DNA of 64,000 bases from Doryteuthis pealeii (Eukaryota; Mollusca; Cephalopoda; Myopsida; Loliginidae), in assembly GCA_023376005.1 (NCBI GenBank), contig CM042145.1:18930204-18994203 (forward strand), read 5' to 3'. Position 1 is the stretch's first letter; each line of letters opens with the position of its first letter. Shown here piece after piece: positions 52,322 through 63,314 of the stretch. The notes below the pieces were generated by a model that was not told the origin of the DNA, made no database searches, and worked only from the letters and a program-made list of their open reading frames with translations. The position numbers and the translations under genes are program-made.

Positions 52322-52399
52322 GTAAGTAAACTAATCATAACATTAAAATACATCTGATGTGAATATGATAGATATTCAATACTTATATGCTCAGGCATG

Positions 52400-52650
52400 G
52401 ACTCATCGCCCCAAGTTCAAATCCTGGACATGGTAATTGCATTTTCACTTAGTGCTAATACCCTTGGGAAAGGTATGAATCCTACTCTCCCTCCAGCTAT
52501 GGGTAAATAGTAGGGCAGACTGGGCTCTTAACCTTGGTTAGGCCACCAGTCTAGGAGAAGGAAAACTCTGAATTCAAACCTGTTAAACTTCGCTTAATAA
52601 ATTGATCTTGTGTCACATCCTGCTCGTGCAGAGGGGTTGGTAAATATATA
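52400..52650 (+). mobile_element. tRNA-derived SINE, family 2
   Basis: CCCCAAGTTCAAATCCTGGA (B box), GCTATGGGTAAATAGTAGGG, CTTGTGTCACATCCTGCTCG. It starts about 80 bp after VPS13 exon 18 and is 5'-truncated. Confidence 0.8.
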
Positions 52651-52744
52651 TATGCTCAGGCATTGCATAATGATTTTTGATATTTCATAACATGTTAAAA
52701 AATCCATCAATCAGTGTGATTAATTTCTTATCTTAAGAAATCCA

Positions 52745-52977
52745 GGATAGAACTAATTAAAACTTACAAAAAAACAAGTAGAATACACCCAAGGCCAAAT
52801 GAATAAAATCAGAAATTCTGTAGAAGATAAACAATCACAATTAGCATGGCAGACAGTAAATGAAGTTAGTGGTAGGAAAATGCATGAGATCAAGGCTAGA
52901 AGCATCCAGCCAAGAAGATAGACTTCTAAAGTGGAAAGAACATTTCAAGAAACTGCTTGGAAACACTCCTAACACCA
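52745..52977 (+). pseudogene. LINE ORF2 fragment between endonuclease and RT
   Basis: Reads SRLEASSQEDRLLKWKEHFK, then KLLGNTP in one frame, and WQTVNEVSGRK(M) in another. (E)ER-x-x-x-W-x-x-HF-x-x-LLG is the usual linker before the RT domain of non-LTR ORF2. It is frameshifted, and a Helitron is inserted at 52977/52978. Confidence 0.7.
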
Positions 52978-53383
52978 TCTATCTATACATATATAAAGGG
53001 CAGTTGAGTGTATATGTATGTCCGGAGGAAACTTTGAAAATAAAACAATTAATGACAAAGTAAATATATATACACATTAAATATCACATGGGCTTGGTTT
53101 TTGAGCAAAAATAATAGAGATTTGATTTATATTCGTGAAGATAATTAAAAAATAAAATTTAGATCATAACAGCATGGATTTTTTCTTCATTTAATATTTT
53201 AGATAGTAGACATTCACATTTCTTTTTAGAGTAGCTGGATCAATGCAAGGTCTATTTTTTCACATAGGGATTTAAATGGGGCATCCCACGAGAATTCAAC
53301 TCACAATTCAGTAATAATGGATCTGCGGGACTAACTTTTAAAAATCCCCCTCTACCCAGGCGATGCCGGGTAGCCGCTGCTAG
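52978..53383 (+). mobile_element. Helitron-like non-autonomous element (reference copy)
   Basis: Starts TCTATCTATACATATATAAA after A (52977). Ends with a stem ACCCAGGC...GCCGGGT (53354-53371) and CTGCTAG, followed by T (53384). 406 bp, no Rep/helicase. Other copies are at 19271, 34444 and 1545. Confidence 0.87.
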
Positions 53384-53627
53384 TACATATATAAAGGACA
53401 GTATGTTTATATGTATGTCCAGAGGAAACTTCTAAAATAAAACAATTAACTACAAAGTAAATATGTATACACATTCACTATCACCAGAGCTTGCTTTTTG
53501 TGCAAAAATAATGAAGATTTTATCTATATTCGCAAAGAGATTTAAATATTAGAATTTGATAGTATGAGAAAGAAAAGTGTTTGTGTTTGTTTGTGATTAA
53601 AACATAAAAGAAATCAATATGGAATCG
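53384..53627 (+). mobile_element. Second Helitron-like copy in tandem, cut by the gap
   Basis: TACATATATAAAGGACAGTA...GTCCAGAGGAAACTTCTAAA follows the CTAG of the previous copy directly, lacking the first ~8 bases. It continues to at least 53550. Confidence 0.75.
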
Positions 53628-53727
53628 NNNNNNNNNNNNNNNNNNNNNNNNNNNNNNNNNNNNNNNNNNNNNNNNNNNNNNNNNNNNNNNNNNNNNNNNN
53701 NNNNNNNNNNNNNNNNNNNNNNNNNNN
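53628..53727. other. Assembly gap, exactly 100 N
   Basis: 100 consecutive N, the conventional size for a gap of unknown length. The sequence before it is downstream of VPS13 exon 18; the sequence after it restarts inside the intron upstream of exon 4. Confidence 0.99.
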
Positions 53728-56700
53728 AAGTAGTATCACAACACTTCTCTGATGTGTATGCAATGCAATGACAGATATTGTGATATTAACACATAGTCAC
53801 ATGTTTCAATCAAGCAACACAACACTAGGGGTGTGACATGCTGCTTTTAAAAGCATCCGTTGATATTCTTTTTTTTAACCGTTCCCGAGGTCACTTTAGA
53901 AAAATTGGACCATATTACCTTAAGGACCCTTTTCAATTTTGTGTATTAGGTCATTTTTTTTTATTTAACCTTCATATCCGGTTGTTTGTTAGGGTTGGGT
54001 TAGAACCCCACTAACCCTTTACTCCTAACCTAACCCCTAACAAACAACCGGATATTGGCGGTGTAAATGAAAAAAATGACCTAATGACACAAAATTGAAT
54101 AGGGTTGCCTTAAGTAATATGGTCTTTGAAAAATATATTACAACAATAAATACTATTAATCACACTCAGATTCTCATGAGATCTATGTCCGTTTTTTCTT
54201 GTTTTCTTGCTTGAAGCCTGCTTTACCTCTTTGGGCACTTTTCTACTCGCACACTATGTGAGAAGCCATTCTATCCATTCCCAGCATGCGTTTTATATTT
54301 GCTTGGTTTCTATTATACTAATCAATTCTTTCATTTCATCATCTAATCAAAAAAAACAAAAAAACAACTTCACTGATCAACAAAACATCTTTATTCGATC
54401 ATGAAGATGTCACTTACTTTTGGACTGCTGTTGTAATCTAAACAAAGATTCTTTTTTTTTTTTAATTAATTTATCTGTGTAATGATTACCTATGTTTTTT
54501 TATAAATGATAACCTGTGTGATGATTGATCCTACAAGATTATAATGGGTTTGTTTAAAAAATTTAAAAAAAAGCATTACAATGTATTGATTCTTGAAGTA
54601 AAAAAGAGAATGCAAATATGAAATGATAAATCACATGAATAGATTTGCTAAAAAACAATGGAAAATTCATGGAAGCTGTTTTTCAGATACAAAGTTAATC
54701 TGATTTTTGCATGCTTAAAATGATTACTAATACCAGAAATATATTATATAATATATTATATATATATATATTCAGTTCAGACATATGTGGAGAGGGTGTT
54801 CTGAAAATTGGCCAATTTAATATCACGTTTGTGCTCTTATAAAACGCTTCTTGAGGAGTTCTGGCAGTTTCTCCAATGTATTTTTTGTCATATATATATA
54901 TATATATATAATACAAAAGTGTGTCAAAAAAAGTATTGAGATTTTTTGTACTTTTTGATACACCTTGTATTCTGAAAAAAAATAACATTCCATTCATTAA
55001 TTTTTTTTTCAGAATACAAGGTATGTCAAAAGTACCAAGCTGTATTTACCAAGACAGAAATGAAGAATGATGGAACGTTTTTTTTGTTTTTTTTCAGAAT
55101 ACAAGGTGTGTCAAAAAGTACAAAAAAGCTTGATACTTTTTTGACACACCTTGTATATATATATATATATATATTAGTATTCACAGACACTGAGAGATGT
55201 ATCACACTCTTTCAGTATGGCTAGACATTTGTAAGCTACCTACAGCCGGGATAGAAATCCGGTCAATTCAGTATCATCGGACAGCTTAACCGCTTGGCTA
55301 TCATCACCTACAGAATGGGGAGGGGATAATAATAAAAAAAATTAAATGGTTTCTCCACAGAAAAATCCTACATATTATCTGTGATCTGAAAACTTGTTAT
55401 ATATCTTTTGTGCTTTAATCAACCACAGCTCATATCTATATCATTGACTGGTACAACCATGAAAACTGACAAAATCTTTTGCATTTTTTTTTTTTTATTC
55501 TTTAATCCTAATGTATACACTGATAAGCCAAAAACATTATGACTACCTACTAATAAGGGCTTTACATATGGGTGTGATTGGAGCTGTGAAAATGGTGGCC
55601 TGATGTGTGGGATTAGAATGGAAAAGTTTAAGTGATGATTTGGCCATGGACGTGTCGGGATTTGATTGGACGAGCGAATTGTACTTGGTGTAGGGGAGAA
55701 AGGGGGGTGAGAGTGAAAGTGTAAATTGAGTCTGGAAGAATGCGTTAAGGAGCAAGACATGTAATTTCTTGCTCCTGCAGTTGTAATTTGGGGGAAATAA
55801 GAATACTCATGAGGGAAAAGAAGCAGTCTTGTGTATTACTGAAAACTCCAAATGGCACAAGGCAAGATAAACCTTCAGCCCCAAGTTGGTTTTCAGACTC
55901 CATAACATCATAGAACTGCCAGTCAACGGAACAGCTGCCAACAACCAGGATTCCAACCTTCTCTGATTAGTACCGGTACAGAGATAAGTATATTAAATAT
56001 TTCTTATCCACACATCATTCAGTCCATTAGAAGTAAGAGCCATGTGGAAACATATCTCTCCATTTAGAAATGAGTGCGAGACATAATGAAGGAGTTGACA
56101 TGTCATCATTCAACCATTCCGACAAGGAGAGGATAAAAGTAACAACATATTTGACACACTCTTCATTCCGACAAGGAGAGCTTAGTGTTACAAAACGTAT
56201 TGGTCCTCCAGGTAACAGCTTTTATCTGATAAAACATGGACTCTACAAGGCATGTGCTATTGTTATACAAAACAGTAGCTGTCATTCTTGCCCATACGTC
56301 ACTGGTCATGATATTTGGTTATCAATGGATTTAATTCTTGTAAAATATAAATATCAAATGGTATGAAAAAATGTGAGTTCTTTTTATGGCAATTTACTAT
56401 TAAAGGTGAGTATCTAAAAAATATTTCTGTTTGCATGCTGTTAGAATTGTAACTTTATTCACCAAGGAATAAAGTGAAAAAAAAAAATAAATAAAATAAA
56501 AAATAACCAAAAGAAAATAAAAAAGCAAACGACCTGTTGAATTGGTTTGTAAAGATCACTTTTAATCTTACATTTATCTTGATATGTTTTAAAGAAGATA
56601 TAATTGCAGTTCAAGTTTATATATATTTTGTGTGTGTATCTTTATATATGCTGAATTATGTATTACTGGGGATATTTTATATTTATCATTGTCTAGAAAA

Positions 56701-56889
56701 TATAAATGTTTTTTCTTGATGATATGAATTTCTTTGTTTATTTCAAGCAAGAATACATTCCTTCCTGTAAAAAAGACTGCGTGAAAATCAATGATAAAAA
56801 CATTATAAAGAGTCCTAGAAAAAAAAATAAGGAGTTGAATAACCAAATTAAAGTTTGATTTGGTTATTTTGTTTCATAGCACATCAACT

Positions 56890-57055
56890 CTTTTCGGGTC
56901 ATTTAATGCCGAATCATTATTTTGATATTCAATTTCTTACAGTACCTGATGTTGATTAAATGGTCACCCATCTAAGTATTGAACAGGCTCATCACTGCTT
57001 AACTTCTGTGATCTAGCGGGAACCGGTGCTTTCAACGTGATTTGACCGTAGGCCC
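56890..57055 (-). mobile_element. 5S rRNA-derived SINE (second-haplotype copy)
   Basis: Same as 24040-24222: TTAACTTCTGTGATCTAGCG and GAACCGGTGCTTTCAACGTG on plus. Confidence 0.85.
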
Positions 57056-58613
57056 CAAATTAAAGTCATATTTCAAATCATCATCATCATCATCATCTAA
57101 TAATAATGATGAAATTGAAAGTCATTCAAAATTTTTTCTCACAATTTCATCATTTACGGATAGCTCAGTCGGTAGAGCATCCAACTAGGAACCACAAGGT
57201 TCCTGGTTTGATACCGGCCCATGCCAACTCAGCATATGAGTAGCACAGGGATCTGTGTGGTAAAGTAAGGAGCCGATGGTAGGTGTTGTGCTCCACCTCA
57301 GACACTAAAAACAATCTCCTTGGTCCAGTGCTAGTGAAAAGGGGATAGACTCCCTCACTGTCTGGCTGATACTGACTTTAGGCCACTCTGACAACAACTT
57401 TACTTTAGATTTAATGATACAGGACATTGATTGAAACCCTTTTAAAAGTGTTCAGTGTTCAAGTGATTGATATTCGACTTTGGTCCTTACTTGGGCTAGA
57501 CGGTCGGTCGGAGAGGCCCCCTCCAATCAACCGGCTGATCATGTCAAGTCCTAGCACCTATATGATTGTCCCAGCCCTATTGCCATAAGGCAAGCCCCAA
57601 CCCTTTTTATCATATGTGTAATTAGAAGGCGGTGACTGAGGGTCTTCATGTCCTGGGAATGATGTTAAACTCTATTTGATGATGAGGTTCCAGTTTTGGA
57701 AGGTTTTGGGGAATGTGGAGTACCCCTTCATCACCATTGCCCTGGTCCACTCTGACCAGAGTGGTAGTACCTGTTAGGGTCCCATCTATGGGTTAAATAG
57801 AAAACATGTATTTATAAACAATTGATTATCCATTAAGAATGATTTTATTTCAAAACTTTGTTGGCATTAAATGACCCACTGAGTTTGATATGCCGTAAAA
57901 AAACCAAACCAAATCAAGTGATTGATTACTTATTGATAACCAAAAATGTCTGGCAGTTAAATCATTGGCATTGCAGTCTCAGAAGACTATATAGTTCTTG
58001 TGCCCCTGAGGTTACAGCGCCTCCTGTGACTGTGAAGTCCAATGTTCGAAAACATTCTCGACCACAAATGTCGCATGTGAAAGTGTCCCTGACAGATGTC
58101 GATGTGCCGGTGCTTTGTTGGCCGCTGCTTCTTCTGGACGTCTTAAATTAAATTTTTGGTGGGCTGAGAAGTACAAACCATGTGAAATTTATAGCTGAAT
58201 GTGTGATGTGTACAGAAAAGCATGTTTTAGTAAAAAAAATAATGTTTACAAATCAGCTAAACATGGGTTTGCCACTATGATCCGAGTCAAAAAGACAGTC
58301 CATGGAATGGAAACACACTGAATCTTTAAAGAAAAAGTTTCAGGGCACAGAGATCTGTAAAGAAGGTAATGGTGATAGTCTTCTGGGACATGAAATGGCC
58401 AATAACAATTGATTTCCTTGAAAATAGTGCAATTGAAAATAGTGCTTTCCATTGCCAACTCCTTAGGTAAAATCCATCTTATCTATTGAATGACCCTTGC
58501 ATATATATATGTAATGAATGATGGGAAGCTTTGTTGGTTGTATTAGAAGCATGGAAGCTTCCACCATCCATTGCATATACCTTCAAAGAGCATACATGGA
58601 CTCTCTAACAACA

Positions 58614-58653
<40 letters not shown>

Positions 58654-58715
58654 AAATAGGTGTATTTGGGCAGCATCTTTTATTCAAACAAATTTCATTA
58701 AACAAAACAGAATCC

Positions 58716-58752
<37 letters not shown>

Positions 58753-58952
58753 CAAGATAGCGTATTTGTCTTTCATTATCATACCTTGACAATGGTTCGG
58801 ATAAGAACCAAAAGTACTTGTTCAGCCAAAAATGGCTCTTTCGGAGAAATTATTAATGCCTTTCAAGACTGTAAGATCAAAAGAATTATTAGGAAGCGTA
58901 AAAGAAAAAACTTGAAAATAATAAGGATTCTGTTTTGTTTAATGAAATTTGC

Positions 58953-58999
<47 letters not shown>

Positions 59000-59668
59000 C
59001 AAGGTGTGTCAAAACAATATTGAGATTTTTTTAACTTTTTGATACACCTTGTATTCTGAAACAAATAACGTTCCATTCATTAATTTTTTTCAGAATACAA
59101 TGTGTGTCAAAAAGTACCAAGTTTAAAGCTGTATTTACCAAGATAGAAATGAAGAATGAATGGAACGTTTTTTTTTGTTTTTTTCAGAATACAAGCTATG
59201 TTAAAAAGTACAAAAAATCTTGATACTTTTTTTATACACCTTGTATGTATATATATATATATATATAGAACAGGCGCGTTGTCTTGAAGAAGGGTGGCTA
59301 ACATGCTGCCTGGAAACCAATGGTAACAATGGCACCTTAAATGTATTGTACACTATAATAAATATATATATATATATACACACACACACATTCTGATCAA
59401 CTGTCAAGTTACTCAATGCCATTTTCTGTCAATTTTTTCTTTTTTTCTTTGAAGAATCTATTTCATGCATAAAGTTCACCAATCTCTTGAGAAGTACCTT
59501 GTGCATTTTTTGTCTTTGAAATCATGTTTGGACATTTTAAAAATTGGATTGCATTCTAATCAAATTTACATTATTTTCTCTTTCATTTCATGATTTCTAT
59601 TTTTCTCTTTCTTACTTGATTTGATTTGAAGACATTGTTCTTACTGTTGTTATCTGTACTTTGCATAG

Positions 59669-59904
59669 ATGAATCAAGCTGAACAAACAAACTACTCAGT
59701 GGTGTTGTCTCTGATAGCATGATAGTATCCGTGGTGAACACAGCCTATAAAGAGTTGATGGTCCTTAGCATTTCCAATTGTCCAGCCATCTGGGAGGTTG
59801 AAGTCAATAATAAATGGAAATTGCTTAACATTGAACTGCAAACCTGGCTTGAGGAAAGATGGAGAAACAATCTCGTACAGGTTAATCTCTTTGAACAAAT
59901 TGAG
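59669..59904 (+). pseudogene. Second copy of VPS13 exon 4, one-base deletion (haplotig)
   Basis: Same acceptor and donor as 26925-27161 but 236 bp: one G is missing near 59711-59714 (CTGATAG versus CTGGATAG), which shifts the frame after about 14 codons. It lies inside the post-gap duplicate segment, so it is most likely an uncorrected read error in an allelic copy and not a decayed gene. Confidence 0.85.
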
Positions 59905-60013
59905 GTAAGTGCTCATAATTTCTATTTAATAATAATTTGTTTACATAGTTAAATAGTTTCCAGTAATAACAATTATTGCATACTGAGGTTTTCACGGTAC
60001 CAAATCAATATAA

Positions 60014-60507
60014 TGTTGTATACCCTTTTCTTACTTCTTACTTCTAGTCGTCTTCTCTTCTGGCCGGCTTTGGTTCTATCTTCTAACATCTTGCGTCTGG
60101 AGTTGTCGTGGGGACTTCGGTTTGGTTTTCTGTTGGGGATTTCTCTTTATCAGAAGCCCTGTGTCATTGTTAGTTTTTAGGTAATAAACACAAGACTTCG
60201 ATTTACGTTGATGTTACTTTATTTTCAAATCCCCAACCCAGACACCTGCGCAGTTGAGGGACCGCGTGTATAACACGACTTACCCCTTTGAGCTCGCTGC
60301 TACCTTCTAACTGACTGAGTTACTTCTATCCTTAAACCGGAACAGGGTCTTCTATGCCTTCCGGTTCTCACGATTTATCCTCGGAAGGCAAGGTGAGAGT
60401 GAGGGTAAGCGTTGTCACTCATCCTTCAAGGCCATGGACTGCACTAATCACCATTATGTTTCTACAATACCTTATATAAGTATTAGGGATCCAATAATTA
60501 TGTAACA
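60014..60507 (-). mobile_element. LTR-like insertion, present only in the post-gap copy
   Basis: TGTTGTATACCC...ATGTAACA, ~494 bp, sharing CTTCTGGCCGGCTTTGGTTC and both ends with the LTR at 30677-31146 but diverged in the middle. About 40 extra bases (TATTGCATACTGAGG...) precede it. CAAT follows it and also occurs four bases before it, so the duplication is unclear. Confidence 0.65.
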
Positions 60508-61434
60508 CAATCCTTTGTAAACAATTATAGCTTTAAGTAACTATTCTTAATATATTACAAATAATTTGCACTATAGTGATTGTCTTTGCCTGCTGGGATG
60601 GACTTGTGTCCAAAAGGTTTATCTTCCCTTACCACAAGTGTTTTGCCACTAGGTGACACTATAGTATTTAAACTCAGTCCAAGAAGCCCTCTCCCTCTTT
60701 CTCTTGGTCTAGCATCTACAAAAAGATGGACTAGACACGTGGTGTCTCTGTCCATTAAGTGGGGGGGGGGGCTTTGCCCTCCAACTATCAGTAAGTGACT
60801 CTCATATTCTTTATGAACTCTTTATTACTTTCAAGGGACTTTTGTTCTATCTGTTTGTATCTTATCATGTGTTCCACGTGCTCAGATAATAAAGTCTGTA
60901 TTGTTGTTATGTTGTACTTCTTTATTAGGATTTATTTATGTATATATTCACCTACGTTGGAAGGTTACTCTGAGCCTTCTAACATATTATAAGAACCACA
61001 CATTCAATTCTTATAGCACAAAATTGTATGATAGCAAGTATTCCTATCTTAATTCTACTAATCTATACACAACTATTTGATTTAAAGTAATTATTTCTAT
61101 TTGGTGGCTATCCTGTTAACCTTTATTCTTAAGAATAAAAAACAAATTACAGGTTAACAAACAATACCATAGTTACCTTACTTATCTTTACACTTGCATT
61201 GTAATAGCCTTCAAAACCAACCACCAAACCAATATAAACACAATGCTTCAAGCAAATTATAAAACAATTTTGTTGTGAAGTTCTAGTTCTGGAGCTCTGG
61301 GGAGTATGAAGTACCCATTCATTGCCATTACTCCCAGATCCACTCTGATTCAGACTGGTAGTACTTGTTACAGTCCCATTTATGATATACTAAAACTGAA
61401 CACAACAGAAGAAAAGACAACATAAGCTCATTTA

Positions 61435-62005
61435 CCAGCCATTAGAGCACTTGCATAGTAATCGCAAGGTTCCAGGTTTCAATACCAGCCCCTGCCAACT
61501 CAGCACATGAGTAGCACAGCTTAGGTAATCTGATTTGTGTGGTAAAGTGGGGAGCTGATAAGTTGTGGTGCTCCACCTCAACAAAACAATCTCCCTGGTC
61601 TAGTGCTAGCGAAAAGGGGATAGACCCCCTCAGTGTCTGGCTGATACCAACAAACAATCTCCCTGGTCTAGTGCTAGTGAAAAGGGGATAGACCCTCTCA
61701 GTGTCTGGCTGATACCAACAAAAAACATCTCGCTGGTCTAGTGCTAGTGAAAAGGGGATAGACCCCTCAGTGTCTGGCTGATACCAACAAAACAATCTCG
61801 CTGGTCTAGTGCTAGTGAAAAGGGGATAGACCCCCTCAGTGTCTGGCTGATACCAACAAAACAATCTCCTGGTCTAGTGCTAGCGAAAGGGGATAGACCC
61901 CCCTAGTGTCTGGCTGATACAACAAAACAATCTCGCTGGTCTAGTGCTAGTGAAAAGGGGATAGACCCCCTCAGTGTCTGGCTGATACCAACAATAGGGC
62001 ACTCT
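61435..62005 (+). mobile_element. Family-1 tRNA-SINE with 3' part amplified ~6x
   Basis: A 69-bp unit (AACAAAACAATCTCGCTGGT...TCAGTGTCTGGCTGATACC) repeats about six times at 61580-61995; the equivalent at 29428-29690 has one. Confidence 0.9.
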
Positions 62006-62336
62006 GCCAACATTACTACACATGCAAGAACATTTGACTTTTTGTATAGATGATATACATACAAGTAGTATTAAAGGAAAGAATACACAAATGTGTCTCA
62101 ACAGCTAAAACTATACACATATTGTTTCATGAACAAACAGTATGTGAAAGGGGTACAAAAATAGAAAAGGGGGTTACTTGATGAGTGTATGTAATATAGC
62201 CATGTGACCTTATTGCTCACTGGCAGGTTAGAGATGTCTCTACTGGTTAAAGACCAGAGGAAAAAAAAAAGGTTGAGAATGGGTTTCTGAACTGTCATGT
62301 GATAGCACACAGGGCACCCAAAGGATATGCCCATTA

Positions 62337-62590
62337 GGGCTGGTTTAGCTCAGTCAGTAGAGCTCTCACCTAGGAATCACAAGGTTCATGGTTCGATACT
62401 GGCCCTCGCCAACTCAGCGAATTATTAGCACAGGGATCTGTGTGGTAAAGTAAGGAGCAGATGGTAGGTGTGGCGCTCCACCTCAGATGCAAAAACAATC
62501 TCCTTGGTCTAGAGCTAGTGAAAAAGGGGATAGACACCCTCACTGTCCAGCTGATACCGACTTCAGGCCAACTCGACGACTTTACTTTTT
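62337..62590 (+). mobile_element. tRNA-derived SINE, family 1 (second-haplotype copy)
   Basis: Matches 29996-30230 but keeps the GCACAGGGATCTGTGTGGTA segment that is shortened there. Confidence 0.85.
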
Positions 62591-62821
62591 ATAAAGGGTT
62601 ATTGATTGTAAACTACAATATTAACTGGCTGAACCCAAATATGACAATTATGTAACCACTGCAATAATTTTAATGATGTAATTCATTGTTTGAATTTTAT
62701 GATATATTTACATGTATAGGATTGTATTTAAATACTTAAAGAGCAAGAGAAAAATAATGTTTGTAGTATTAATTTGTGTGTGCTGTAAATATTAATAGGA
62801 ATATTTATCCTTATATTTCAG

Positions 62822-62956
62822 GTTGATCTATCAAAAATGACTATGACTAAACCTTACATGGGAGCCTTGCGTCGCACATACTCTCCTGCTCTATTTGTAC
62901 TATACCGCCAATCAAAGAACCACAAGGCCATCCATCTTAAAGTACAAAGACTTCAG
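62822..62956 (+). CDS. Second copy of VPS13 exon 5, intact (haplotig)
   Basis: 135 bp, same reading as 30465-30599 with intact splice sites. Its conservation against 5-10 percent change and indels in the flanking introns fits a second allele. Not an independent gene. Confidence 0.85.
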
Positions 62957-63059
62957 GTAAGTTAATATATTACTCTTTACAGAATATTGGAATTCAGTGT
63001 TAATGTTGGTAGCCATTTGCATTGGGATATTTGTAGCTTTGGCTTAGACCAGCATCTGG

Positions 63060-63314
63060 GTATTTGCCTCATGCCCCACTTGTATGGGCTAGGCACAAGG
63101 CCTCATTTTAATGTGGGCCTACCCACAAGCCGAAGCTCATGGGTTGGAAAGAACAAAAATTGCATCGATCCCTTGGGTATTCCTCCACAAGGGGGGCGCC
63201 TCAGGAATCAACGCTATTATTAAACTCTCGATGAGTCCAGCTGCCGAAGCTTGCTGGACCCCCGGTGTTAACCGGAAAACCGAATGTGCAATGAGTTTAT
63301 AAAAGAAAAAAAAG
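63060..63314 (+). mobile_element. Unidentified retroposed sequence, haplotype-specific, with A-rich end
   Basis: 255 bp, much more GC-rich than its surroundings, ending TTTATAAAAGAAAAAAAAG. Flanked by a 13-14 bp duplication AGACCAGCATCTG at 63046-63058 and 63315-63327. The other copy has the empty site with a single AGACCAGCATCTG (about 31162-31174). Long target duplication and A-rich 3' end show LINE-mediated retroposition. Source RNA not recognised; no tRNA or 5S boxes seen. Confidence 0.8.

Noticed and set aside
50455..52075. Regularly repeated array resembling a CRISPR
   Set aside because: Units abut without unique spacers and the context is a eukaryotic intron; it is a minisatellite.
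61442..61864. 140-codon minus-strand frame with repeated YQPDTEG motifs
   Set aside because: It is the complement of the six-fold amplified SINE 3' part; the single-copy allele does not encode it.
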